Below, piece by piece: positions 7,721 to 15,101 of a stretch of 24,027 nucleotides of DNA. The DNA lies in contig JAEZPW010000345.1 of NCBI GenBank assembly GCA_023441255.1, positions 1 through 24,027 on the forward strand, in the 5' to 3' direction. The translations under genes were made by a program, and so were the position numbers. This DNA comes from Acidobacteriota bacterium. Its GTDB lineage: Bacteria; Acidobacteriota; Terriglobia; Terriglobales; Acidobacteriaceae. Position 1 is the first letter of the stretch. Every line of letters starts with the position of its first letter. Under the pieces are notes generated by a model. That model was not told where the DNA came from and ran no database searches. It worked only from the letters and a program-made list of their open reading frames with translations.

Positions 7721-8533
7721 ATGGCTCAAGAACGCGTTGCTATCGTCACCGGAGTGTCGAGCGGCATCGGACGAACCACCGCCGAGGTCCTGGCCAGGAA
7801 CGGGTTTCGCGTGTACGGCAGCGTGCGTCACCTGAAGGGGGCGGACGCTCCGCCGCCTGGCGTCAAGCTGGTCACACTCGATGTACGGCATGAAGACTCC
7901 GTCGAGGCCTGTGCGCGTCGCGTGCTGGACGAGGCTGGCCGCATCGACCTGCTGGTCAACAACGCCGGCATGACCCTGCATGGTGCCGTCGAAGAAACGT
8001 CCATAGATGAGGCGAAGAGCCTCTTTGAGACCAACTTCTTCGGAGTCCATCGGGTGACCCGCGCCGTGCTGCCCGTCATGCGTGAACAGGGTTCAGGACG
8101 CATCGTGAACATCGCTTCCATTGGCGGCTTCGTGGCCATGCCGTTCCAGCCGTTCTATTGTGCAAGCAAGCACGCCCTCGAGGGCTACACCGAAAGTCTG
8201 GACCACGAGGTCCGACGATTCGGCATTCGCGCCATCATCGTCGAGCCCGGCTACATCCGCACCGAAATTGGACGCAAGAGCCAGGGCGTGAAAACGCACT
8301 TGGAGGCCTACAAGCCGGACTATAAGGCAGCGACGTCCCGCGCTGTTCACGAGATCGAGACAGGCGACTCAACTGAAGCGGTTGCGCGCGTGGTGCTCAA
8401 GGCCGCCACCGAGCCTTTCCCGGGCTTTCGCTACACTGCCGGTCGCGGCGCCGGAACGCTGCGCCTGCTCCACTGGACCTTGCCCGGCACGATGTTCGAC
8501 CAGGGCGTTCGCAAGCATTTCGGACTGAAATAG
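7721..8533 (+). CDS. Short-chain dehydrogenase/reductase (classical SDR)
   Basis: A 270-residue cytosolic NAD(P)-dependent oxidoreductase with a Rossmann fold. It has the cofactor motif TGVSSGIG (10-17), NNAG after LLV, an active-site Ser in NIASIGG, and the catalytic Y146-x3-K150 (YCASK). VEPGYIRTEI is the usual post-catalytic PG motif. Length matches classical SDRs. An Arg after the first beta strand region (VYGSVRH) hints at NADP preference, but this is weak. A TTG at 7700 would add seven residues; ATG 7721 gives the normal SDR N-terminus MAQERVAIVTG and is preferred. No good ribosome-binding site precedes either. The substrate cannot be predicted. No pathway partner is adjacent. Confidence 0.93.
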   Translation: MAQERVAIVTGVSSGIGRTTAEVLARNGFRVYGSVRHLKGADAPPPGVKLVTLDVRHEDSVEACARRVLDEAGRIDLLVNNAGMTLHGAVEETSIDEAKSLFETNFFGVHRVTRAVLPVMREQGSGRIVNIASIGGFVAMPFQPFYCASKHALEGYTESLDHEVRRFGIRAIIVEPGYIRTEIGRKSQGVKTHLEAYKPDYKAATSRAVHEIETGDSTEAVARVVLKAATEPFPGFRYTAGRGAGTLRLLHWTLPGTMFDQGVRKHFGLK

Positions 8534-8777
8534 CGCAGTACTGGTCTTACGGGGTATGACGGGCTCACACCATGGCCTACGCGTGGGCGCCCGACCTGGG
8601 CTACTACAACACGTATAACCCGCGAATGTACCGCATCAAGCTTCTACGAGCTCAGCGACGATAGTCAACGAATGGTCCAAATGAGACGTGCCGCGCCGAC
8701 GAAGAAGCGCCATCTTGTGCCGAGTGAACAGCGTACGCGCAATATTGGGGTATGGTATTGGGCACTAGAGGCGCATC

Positions 8778-9206
8778 ATGGCAACCGTGGCTGGAGTCTT
8801 GTCGGCAGAGACAAACTGCAAGGTGTTGGTGGTGGACGATGACGACGCACAGCGCCATGCCATGGTCCAGATGCTGGAGCAGGCCGGGTTCAAGGTGATC
8901 GAAGCAACCAGTGGGCGGGATGCGCTGGCTGCAGTGCTGGAGCAGCGTCCCGACGTGGTGCTGCTCGACCTGATTCTGCCCGACGTGAACGGCCTTACCT
9001 TCGGGAACGCCCTCCGGGAAAAGCCGACAACGCACAAACCGGCCATCATCTACTACTCATCAGTGACCACCCCACAGGAACACTGCAACTGGGACCGCAG
9101 GCAAATGGGCAGCTTTCTTACCGCTCCGGTCGAACCCGATCAACTGGTGAGCGTGGTTCGCGGTGCGTTGGCGCGTGCCGAGACCGCCGAAAACGGCAAT
9201 AGCTAA
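8778..9206 (+). CDS. Stand-alone response-regulator receiver domain lacking the conserved lysine
   Basis: A 142-residue single CheY-like domain with no output domain. The acidic pocket is D20-D23 in VLVVDDDD, and the phospho-acceptor is D64 in VVLLDLILPDVNG. The switch Ser/Thr position is S94 or S95 in IIYYSS. The motif normally reading (F/Y)-x-(T)-K-P is here FLTAPVEPDQL, so the conserved Lys is A116. Without that Lys, phosphorylation-driven switching is usually impaired, although the aspartate pocket is intact. The start at ATG 8778 has AGAGG 7 nt upstream. No histidine kinase is adjacent, so the partner is unknown. It converges with the small gene at 9236-9538. The receiver fold is certain; loss of normal signalling is inference. 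Confidence 0.9.
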   Translation: MATVAGVLSAETNCKVLVVDDDDAQRHAMVQMLEQAGFKVIEATSGRDALAAVLEQRPDVVLLDLILPDVNGLTFGNALREKPTTHKPAIIYYSSVTTPQEHCNWDRRQMGSFLTAPVEPDQLVSVVRGALARAETAENGNS

Positions 9207-9235
9207 GCGAATCTAAGCAATCAGGCTGGCTCAAA

Positions 9236-9538
9236 TCATTGGCCGTTGCCATCAGGGCCCGATTTCCACAAATAGAAGTACTCGTCATCGCTCGAGGTCG
9301 CGATTTCCAGTTTCTGCTTCCTGGTTGCGCGATGAATAGCTGAGCGGATGTCCGCGACCGAACCGGAGAAATCAGCAAGCGGAATCTTTATAGCGCGTCC
9401 GTGCTCGAGTTGCCGCAAATCTTCAAGCACGTAACGCAACATCAGATGGTGTTTTCCCTTGCGTCCATTTGGCAGGTCGCGCTGAGCGATCGTTGCGAAG
9501 TTCGTGCCCTCGCGACCGGTCTTCCGTCGAGTAGCCAT
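9236..9538 (-). CDS. Small basic protein of unknown function
   Basis: A 100-residue protein with an Arg/Lys-rich N-terminus (MATRRKTGREG), a middle segment rich in charged residues, and RSAIHRATRKQKLEIATSSDDEYFYLW near the end. It has no signal peptide or membrane segment. The composition looks like a small nucleic-acid-associated or adaptor protein, but I do not recognise a named family and assign no function. It converges with the receiver gene, with 29 bp between the stops. The frame has coherent amino-acid content with low Cys and a balanced hydrophobic pattern, which supports a real gene. Confidence 0.65.
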   Translation of the reverse strand: MATRRKTGREGTNFATIAQRDLPNGRKGKHHLMLRYVLEDLRQLEHGRAIKIPLADFSGSVADIRSAIHRATRKQKLEIATSSDDEYFYLWKSGPDGNGQ

Positions 9539-9963
9539 AACCTAGCCTACGGGACTGCTTAATTAAGCTTTCAGTATTTAAGAGATATCGCAAACGTATT
9601 CTTCGCTACGCGCCAATGCACGCCACTGACTACGGCATCCTGCTACAGCTAAAGAATCAGCACGCAGGCTTTCGTCAATGCTATTGTGGGAGTTGAGATG
9701 GGCCAGTGAATTGAAGCCCCGCGAACCGTTCGATACACCACCGCTAAGAGGGTGCAAGCGCGTCTTGGCGCACGTTCAGAGCGCGGGCCTTGGGAAAGCG
9801 GGTTCGCGCTTAACGAACAGTCTCGAACTGACCCTACGGGCCCGATCCGCAGATCACTCACTCACGATTTCGATTGGGTGCGCGCCCCGAAACGGGATCA
9901 CTTGCGCCAACCAGCTTTTCTGCCGATGATATACTCCGTTCTCCGGTGCGGGTCCGTTCGATT
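9539..9963. other. Divergent intergenic region
   Basis: These 425 bases separate the minus-strand small gene and the plus-strand TPR gene. I checked for tRNA-like cloverleafs and coding signal and saw none that I can support. The only feature is the extended -10 at 9927-9935. In the frame of the TPR gene, upstream codons from 9874 are open, but they precede the promoter and read as random sequence. Confidence 0.5.
9927..9935 (+). promoter_or_regulatory. Extended -10 promoter for the TPR gene
   Basis: TGaTATACT matches TGnTATAAT at 8 of 9 considered positions. No -35 is evident at the usual spacing. Transcription would start near 9942, about 22 nt before ATG 9964. This supports 9964 over upstream in-frame starts. 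Confidence 0.45.
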
Positions 9964-11895
9964 ATGAGACGCTCACCTAGTTCGCCGTTGTGGTTGGTCC
10001 TGTTCGTTTCCCTCCTTAGTATCCGGTCATTGGCGCAGGTACCGCAGCAAATACAGGACATGGACAAGATGCGGCAACTGCAGGCGATCACCGGTTACGA
10101 GAGTGCGCCGAACACCGCAGTTGTCATCGTCCACGCGTTCGCGGAGGAGAAGCCTGTTACTCTCGACCGCTCGGCTCGGGTAGATCTGACGAATCTTGCC
10201 AACCATCTCGGCGTATTCCTAATAGTCCCAGGACATGAGAATGCTGTCTTCGTAAACACAGCTCTCGGGAAATACACCGTTTCAGTCACCGCCGTGGGAT
10301 ATCTGAGCACGCGCCAGGAAATCAGCGTGTTGACCCCCGCAAGGCAGGACGTTGATATCGTGCTCCACCGTGATCCTGCTGCCATCGCTATTAATGAAGC
10401 GTCGGGCATCATGTCGAGCAAGGCTAAGAAAGAGGCGAATCGGGCTGTATCTCTCTTGAAATCCGGTCGCCTCGCCGACGCGCGGAGGCATTTGGAAGCA
10501 GCCTATAAACTGGCGCCTTCCAATGCGGACTTGAACTTTCTCTGCGGATATCTGCACTTTGAGGAAAAACGCTACGAGCAAGCTGGCGCCTACCTGCGCA
10601 CGGCCGCCAGTCTTAACCCTCACTCTGCCCCAACGCTAACTCTGCTCGGCAGAACGAACCTGGAGCAGCAGAACTACCCTGCGGCTAAATCAGCCCTCGA
10701 ACAGGCGATACTCGTCGATCCGGAAGATTGGCTGCCACACAACTTATTGGCCTATACATATCTTCACGAGAAGGAATACACCAAGGCCCGTGACGAAGCT
10801 CAGATTGCCGTTGCGAAAAGCGCGAGATATGGAAAGGATGCTTCCGGCGCTGCCGAACTCACCCTCGGGCAAGCGCTGATTGCACTGGGGCAGAAGAAAG
10901 AGGGGATTCAGGCGCTTCAGGCATTTTTAAAAGAGTCTCCCAACGCAAGCATGGTCGATCAGGTACGCGCTCTGATCACGAGCGTAGAGAGCGATCAAGT
11001 ATCCGCGACAATTCCAGACATTGTTAGGTCGCCTGCTGATCCCCTCATGGCTGCGCCCAAAGTCGTGCTCTCGATGCAGACTTGGCGACCTCCCGATATC
11101 GACGACGTCAAGCCGGCCCTCCAGCCCGGAGTAACTTGTCCCAGTGCTCAGGTACTTGCAGGAGCAGGCCAACGCGTACAGGAGTTGGTTCAGGATGTAA
11201 CCCGTTTTTCCGCCAGAGAGGACCTGTTCCACAAGTCGCTCGATGGCTTTGGCCTTTCAAGCCAGGCAGAGACAAGAAAGTACGACTATATTGCTGCAAT
11301 CTCGTCGCAAAAGGGATCTGTTTTGGTCGAGGAATATCGCGACGACAGGGTTCCCCAGGGTGGCAGTCCCGATCGCATCGCAAGCACCGGCTTCGTCATG
11401 CTGGCACTGCTTTTTCATCCGGAAATGCAGGGCGACTTCGACTTCGACTGCGAGGGACAAGGGCAATGGCGTGGACAGCCCACCTGGTTGATACATTTCC
11501 GCCAGCGCCACGACCGTCCCAATCGCATGCAAACCTACAGCGTCGATGGCAAGACTTACCGCGTTGACTTGAAGGGCAGAGCCTGGATCTCTCCAGACAC
11601 TTTTCAGATCGTGCATGTTGAGGCCGACATGGCCAATCCCGTGCACGAGATCCAATTGCTCAGCGAACACCAAGTCGTGGAATACAGCCCCGTGCCGTTT
11701 GCCAAGAAAAGCACGATGCTGTGGCTGCCGAAGAATGTTGAGATCTACTTCGACTTTCGCAAGCACCGTTACTACCGGCACTACAGCTTCGATGACTACA
11801 AGCTTTTCGACGTTGATGTATCTGAAACTCGCAAACTCCCGCCTGTTACCCCGACCTCGGGAGTTAGCACGTCAACAGAAAAGAACCCTAATTAG
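9964..11895 (+). CDS. Exported TPR protein with N-terminal beta domain and C-terminal beta-rich domain
   Basis: A 643-residue protein with a signal peptide (MRRSPSSPLWLVLFVSLLSI, cleavage near residue 25 after LAQ). A PEGA/carboxypeptidase-regulatory-like beta segment follows at about 55-135 (GKYTVSVTAVGYLSTRQEI). TPR helices run from about 155 to 320 (for example LCGYLHFEEKRYEQAGAYL and LLAYTYLHEKEYTKARDEA). From about 400 to 625 there is a beta-rich domain with many aromatic and charged strands (WLIHFRQRHDRPNRMQTYSV, VHVEADMANPVHEI). It resembles the lipoprotein-sorting (LolA/LolB-like) fold of acidobacterial TPR proteins; that match is from pattern only. It probably acts in the periplasm in protein-protein interaction or hydrophobic-ligand handling. 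The start is set by the signal peptide and the promoter just upstream. A small exported protein follows 76 bp downstream, a likely operon partner. Confidence 0.8.
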   Translation: MRRSPSSPLWLVLFVSLLSIRSLAQVPQQIQDMDKMRQLQAITGYESAPNTAVVIVHAFAEEKPVTLDRSARVDLTNLANHLGVFLIVPGHENAVFVNTALGKYTVSVTAVGYLSTRQEISVLTPARQDVDIVLHRDPAAIAINEASGIMSSKAKKEANRAVSLLKSGRLADARRHLEAAYKLAPSNADLNFLCGYLHFEEKRYEQAGAYLRTAASLNPHSAPTLTLLGRTNLEQQNYPAAKSALEQAILVDPEDWLPHNLLAYTYLHEKEYTKARDEAQIAVAKSARYGKDASGAAELTLGQALIALGQKKEGIQALQAFLKESPNASMVDQVRALITSVESDQVSATIPDIVRSPADPLMAAPKVVLSMQTWRPPDIDDVKPALQPGVTCPSAQVLAGAGQRVQELVQDVTRFSAREDLFHKSLDGFGLSSQAETRKYDYIAAISSQKGSVLVEEYRDDRVPQGGSPDRIASTGFVMLALLFHPEMQGDFDFDCEGQGQWRGQPTWLIHFRQRHDRPNRMQTYSVDGKTYRVDLKGRAWISPDTFQIVHVEADMANPVHEIQLLSEHQVVEYSPVPFAKKSTMLWLPKNVEIYFDFRKHRYYRHYSFDDYKLFDVDVSETRKLPPVTPTSGVSTSTEKNPN

Positions 11896-11971
11896 GCACT
11901 GCACAGGAGAAAGCCTCCGAAGCGAGCGCCGCGCTTGCCTGTCAATCAACGCTCACACTGGAGAAGAGAGC

Positions 11972-12343
11972 ATGAAGCAGAAGTGGCTGATGCTGTTGAG
12001 TTGTGCGGCACTGATTGTTCTTTCTCAATCTGGTCGGGCTCAGAGCACTGGTGAACATCACGCACTGAGCTGTGAAGCTTCCTTTCAGGCGGTGGCTGAG
12101 GATGCACTGAACACCATCAAAGGGCTGAAGCTTGGAGACTCCCGCGCCCAAGTGGAGCGCGACTTCCAGATGGACGGCGGGATGACATTCGCTCCGCAGA
12201 CTAGGTATCGATTCAAGAAGTGTCCGTTCGTCAAAGTAGATGTCGATTTCTCAGGGCCTAATACCGACAAGGGAGACATCTCGCCTACCGACAAGATTAC
12301 GGGGATTTCGCGGCTTTATCTGGAGTATCCGTTCTCTGACTAG
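11972..12343 (+). CDS. Small exported protein of unknown function
   Basis: A 123-residue protein with a signal peptide (MKQKWLMLLSCAALIVLSQS, cleaved after GRAQ near 23). The mature part of about 100 residues contains two cysteines (in LSCEA and KKCPF) that could form a periplasmic disulfide. It also has the segment GLKLGDSRAQVERDFQMDGG, which recalls small SmpA/BamE-like turns but is not a clear match. GAGAAGAGAG just upstream of ATG 11972 is a good ribosome-binding site and decides the start; the frame is open much further upstream only by overlap with the TPR gene. It is probably co-transcribed with the TPR gene. No known family is assigned. Confidence 0.75.
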   Translation: MKQKWLMLLSCAALIVLSQSGRAQSTGEHHALSCEASFQAVAEDALNTIKGLKLGDSRAQVERDFQMDGGMTFAPQTRYRFKKCPFVKVDVDFSGPNTDKGDISPTDKITGISRLYLEYPFSD

Positions 12344-12370
12344 CTGCTGCACATTCCCGCTCACAATGCC

Positions 12371-12403
12371 ATTACTTGCGGTAAGCGGACTTTCCGTCAA
12401 CAA
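12371..12403 (+). repeat. 33-bp direct repeat, copy 1
   Basis: The sequence starts ATTACTTGCGGTAAGCGGAC and ends CCGTCAACAA. It is 29/33 identical to 13761-13793 in the same orientation. It contains a partial dyad (GCGGTAA with TTCCGTC). It lies between the convergent stops of the small exported protein and the CPBP protease. Confidence 0.75.
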
Positions 12404-12429
12404 TCAAGAACGGAGTAAGAATTTTGGGG

Positions 12430-13137
12430 CTATGTTCCAGGGTAGCGGCCAATGAAAAACAGGAACGCATCGACTGTATCGGCCGTGCCGTGAGCGACGA
12501 CAGCGGTGGTGAGATTCCGGCGTGAAGCGAGATAGATGACGCCGAGAATAATGCCCATCAGGGTTTCATCAATCACACCTGTAGTCCCCTGGTATCGGTG
12601 TGCCACACCGAACCCAACGTGGACTGTGATCAGGCTGATTACCCAAGCGGTACGTGACTTCCCGATCAGTCCAGCAACGCGGTTCATGAGATAGCCGCGC
12701 CAGACCATCTCCTCGCCGAAAGCCGCCAGCGTCCATACGAATGCAAGTCCAATCAACAGCAGTTTAGGATTGCCACGCAAGGCCAAGAAGTCGGAGAAAT
12801 CTGGTTTCTGGCCCGTGAGATGAATCAGCAGCGGCTGGGTAAAAAACAATTCCAGTGCCTCCATTCCAAGGCCACAAAGCACTCCGATCACGATTGCACG
12901 GAGCCAACTACGCGGGGCAGCGAGACCAACGTCGCGCCAGCGAAGCCCACGGAGTCGAAGCGAAAGCCAGCCGACTGCCATTAAATACGGGGTTTTGCTA
13001 ATCGGGAGATAGCGATCGAAGACAAAGATGCTGACGATAAGCGCAAGTTCCAACACTGGAAGCAATAGCGCAACGTGTTTACTGGAGGTGGGTCTCGCCC
13101 TTGAGGTGGATTGTGCACCTGGTGGAGATGTTCCCAT
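12430..13137 (-). CDS. CPBP-family intramembrane metalloprotease (CAAX protease/Abi type)
   Basis: A 235-residue polytopic membrane protein with 6-7 hydrophobic segments. The three CPBP motifs are present: E142-E143-x3-R147 (EEMVWR), a His in VHVGFGVAH (H180), and H216-x3-D220 (HGTAD) in the last helix. These residues form the glutamate/histidine active site of CAAX prenyl protease 2-like enzymes. Bacterial members process small proteins or peptides, including bacteriocin self-immunity; the substrate here is unknown. The gene is co-directional with the zinc-ribbon membrane gene upstream (135 bp gap). A TATACT hexamer on the minus strand (13150-13145) lies only about 7 nt before the ATG, which could imply a leaderless transcript; this is weak. 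Fold and active site are clear; the biological role is not. Confidence 0.88.
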   Translation of the reverse strand: MGTSPPGAQSTSRARPTSSKHVALLLPVLELALIVSIFVFDRYLPISKTPYLMAVGWLSLRLRGLRWRDVGLAAPRSWLRAIVIGVLCGLGMEALELFFTQPLLIHLTGQKPDFSDFLALRGNPKLLLIGLAFVWTLAAFGEEMVWRGYLMNRVAGLIGKSRTAWVISLITVHVGFGVAHRYQGTTGVIDETLMGIILGVIYLASRRNLTTAVVAHGTADTVDAFLFFIGRYPGT

Positions 13138-13272
13138 GCCCAGAAGTATAGCCGGATGTTACCCGGCACTAAGCCCCAGGCGCTCATTCCCAATCGGGAT
13201 TGTTGTATATACGTTCCCTGCGACTCGAACTGACATACGTTCTGCCGTGCGCAGCGCCGAAACGCCCGATAG

Positions 13273-13683
13273 TCAGCGAAGATGGATGCTGCCGAACACG
13301 CCTCTGAAGTAATGCATAAGCGAGATTGCCAGAGCCGCGCCAAGAAACCATCTACTCGACCTTCCCCATTTGCCATCGCCAAGCAGGACAGCAATGAGAA
13401 CCGGAAGCGCGAGCGCCCCCATTATCTGTCCTGCCAGGGCAGCGCTGAACACTGTGCCGGACGAGGGGATAACATCGACGATGCACAAGTAAGCACCGCA
13501 GGCAAACCTAAGCGCAACCCAGAACCGCTGCTCCACAACGATTGCCGGTTCGGGCTGCTCTGGTACTTGGAGGGTGATCGCGTGAACGTGTCCACAACTG
13601 CAGCAGACGACGGAGTTTCGAGGATTCGCCGTTCCGCAGTTGTTACAGTAAACCGCCTCGGTGGCTGTTTTCGTTTCTGCCAT
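13273..13683 (-). CDS. Zinc-ribbon membrane protein of unknown function
   Basis: A 136-residue protein. The N-terminus holds a four-Cys zinc ribbon: C13-x2-C16 (CNNC) and C27-x2-C30 (CCSC, with an additional C28), within YCNNCGTANPRNSVVCCSCG. Three hydrophobic segments follow (about 55-75, 80-100 and 110-130). The ribbon is probably cytoplasmic and the rest lies in the inner membrane. The start ATG 13683 is preceded by CAGGACAG. Its neighbour 135 bp downstream on the same strand is the CPBP protease, and the two are bracketed by the 33-bp direct repeats. A similar but unrelated-length zinc-ribbon membrane protein is at 17241-17957. No function is assigned. Confidence 0.78.
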   Translation of the reverse strand: MAETKTATEAVYCNNCGTANPRNSVVCCSCGHVHAITLQVPEQPEPAIVVEQRFWVALRFACGAYLCIVDVIPSSGTVFSAALAGQIMGALALPVLIAVLLGDGKWGRSSRWFLGAALAISLMHYFRGVFGSIHLR

Positions 13684-13737
13684 CGCGTTCTGTCCTGCGT
13701 AGCGTACATCAAGGCAGCTGCTGCGAACAGCACTTTA

Positions 13738-13752
13738 GGCGGGCACCCCGCC
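13738..13752. repeat. Short GC hairpin GGCGGG / CCCGCC
   Basis: A 6-bp perfect stem with a 3-nt CAC loop directly precedes repeat copy 2. It is probably part of the same intergenic repeat unit or a weak transcript end. Evidence is limited to base pairing. Confidence 0.35.
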
Positions 13753-13760
13753 CTTTCGGG

Positions 13761-13793
13761 ATTACTTGCGGTGAGCGGATTTACCGCCAACAA
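13761..13793 (+). repeat. 33-bp direct repeat, copy 2
   Basis: The sequence starts ATTACTTGCGGTGAGCGGAT and ends CCGCCAACAA. It has four mismatches to 12371-12403. Here the dyad is better formed (GCGGTGA with TTACCGC). It sits between the WD40 gene stop and the zinc-ribbon gene start. Together the copies flank the zinc-ribbon/CPBP pair. Confidence 0.75.
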
Positions 13794-13833
13794 ATCTCGC
13801 TCTACAGTAAACAATCGCGGAGGTCGCCAGCTG

Positions 13834-14871
13834 TCAATGGCAATTCTTCGTTAACTGCTGCAGATCCCAGATGAAAGCGTCAGTGTCACCTCCGCCTGAA
13901 GCAAGCCACCGTCCGTCAGGACTCACCGCCAGCTCGTACAGTCCGGCGGTCGTAAGCTGGTAGCAGGACTGCCAGTTGGCGGTACTCCACACGACCACAT
14001 TGCCGTTTGTGTCACCCGATATGAGGGAGGTGCCATCGGGGCTGAACGCAACCGCCCAGACATCGTTCTTGTGTTTTAGTCGGAGATTCGTGGCGGTGAG
14101 CCACGCCACTTGTTGACCGGTCGAGACGTTCCATACCTTCACTCCTGTTCGATGACCGGCTCCCCAGACTGCGACCGCGACGAGTCGGCCATCAGGGCTG
14201 AACCTGATCTGCCCCGAATTGCCAGTATCGCTGAGTGTGCGTACGAGGGCTTTCTTGCGCGTGTCCCACAGTTGAACACCACCGCGTTCGATTGCCGCCG
14301 CGAGCAATCGCCCTGTCGGAGCGTAGCGCACTGTCCCAACACTTCCTCGCAATGCGACTGTTCCCACCTTTCTCCATTCAGAGAGGGAGTACAGGACGAG
14401 TTCTGTGCCGTTACCAACCGCAACTTCTTGCCCATCCGCACTGACCGCCAATGCACGGTAATTCACGTTCAGATTACGGTCTGTGTACTGGTGGCGATCC
14501 TGCAACGAGTAGGTCGCAAGCGAATCGTCACCTGACGCAATCAGCACAGAGTCACCGTTGGGTACAACTGCGCACGCAGCCAAGCCTCTGAACTCCGCTT
14601 GATGCTCTCCAGCAGGAGAGATTGGTGGAGGCGCTGGAGGAATTTCTTCGGCCTTCGCCCAATTGGTGGTTGACCAGACCGTAATGTAGCTATCAAGTGA
14701 ACCGGAAAAGAAGAACCTACCGTCGGCCGAGAAGTCGATGCAGGTAACTTCGCCGCCAGCTTGCTCCAGACTTGTCAGGGGTTTGAGTTGTGCGACTGCA
14801 ACGACACTGGACAGCAGTATGGCGGCGGCAACGTGGATGAAACGCATGGGAAGAAATGTACGCCGAGGCAT
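13834..14871 (-). CDS. Exported WD40-repeat beta-propeller protein
   Basis: A 345-residue protein with a signal peptide (from MPRRTFLPMRFIHVAAAILL to VAVAQ) and seven WD40-like blades. Blade signatures include FSADGRFFFSGS...ITVW, VSADGQEVAVGN, YAPTGRLLAAAI...VQLWD, FSPDGRLVAVAV...VKVWN, FSPDGTSLISGD...VVVWS and VSPDGRWLASGG...AFIWD. Seven blades close one propeller. It is expected in the periplasm or on the surface as a binding scaffold; there is no enzyme motif. The frame is open up to 15024, but residues before 14871 are Arg/Pro-rich without export logic and would bury the signal peptide. 14871 or 14847 is therefore the better start. No clear ribosome-binding site helps to choose. It is divergent from the M13 peptidase gene. 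Confidence 0.85.
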   Translation of the reverse strand: MPRRTFLPMRFIHVAAAILLSSVVAVAQLKPLTSLEQAGGEVTCIDFSADGRFFFSGSLDSYITVWSTTNWAKAEEIPPAPPPISPAGEHQAEFRGLAACAVVPNGDSVLIASGDDSLATYSLQDRHQYTDRNLNVNYRALAVSADGQEVAVGNGTELVLYSLSEWRKVGTVALRGSVGTVRYAPTGRLLAAAIERGGVQLWDTRKKALVRTLSDTGNSGQIRFSPDGRLVAVAVWGAGHRTGVKVWNVSTGQQVAWLTATNLRLKHKNDVWAVAFSPDGTSLISGDTNGNVVVWSTANWQSCYQLTTAGLYELAVSPDGRWLASGGGDTDAFIWDLQQLTKNCH

Positions 14872-15048
14872 CGTGTTGTGCCAGAGTTGATGGATAGCTA
14901 TTGCGAACGGGGGCTTCCATCCATCAATCCCGAAACGGAACCCTTCTCTGAACGGCGCGAGCACAGTCTCGGCGAAGCGTACCCGGCTGGGCACCTCGAC
15001 GGGAGGTCCCTTCCGGTGTGACAATCGGGGACGCCGTTCGTCTAAGAA

Positions 15049-15095
15049 GCCGACTTCTGTTTTGCCGAGAGCGCCGACTTCTGTTTTGCCGAGAG
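15049..15095 (+). repeat. Tandem duplication of 23 bp (24-bp period) at the M13 gene ribosome-binding site
   Basis: Two identical 23-bp copies lie at 15049-15071 and 15073-15095, each reading GCCGACTTCTG then TTTTGCCGAGAG. The GAGAG end of copy 2 forms the ribosome-binding site GAGAGGGA of the M13 peptidase, so copy 1 carries a duplicate, displaced GAGAG. Confidence 0.85.
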
Positions 15096-15101
15096 GGAAT
15101 G

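Noticed and set aside
8572..8664. 30-codon Tyr-rich open frame (MAYAWAPDLGYYNTYNPR...)
   Set aside because: It is short and lacks a ribosome-binding site. It could be a gene remnant, but nothing in the sequence identifies a parent gene.
9600..9900. GGTTCGA-like fragments suggesting a tRNA
   Set aside because: CGTTCGATAC near 9730 has no 5-bp T-stem, and I find no acceptor or anticodon stems around it.
14872..15024. N-terminal extension of the WD40 protein to an ATG at 15024
   Set aside because: The added residues are not signal-like and would place the signal peptide internally.
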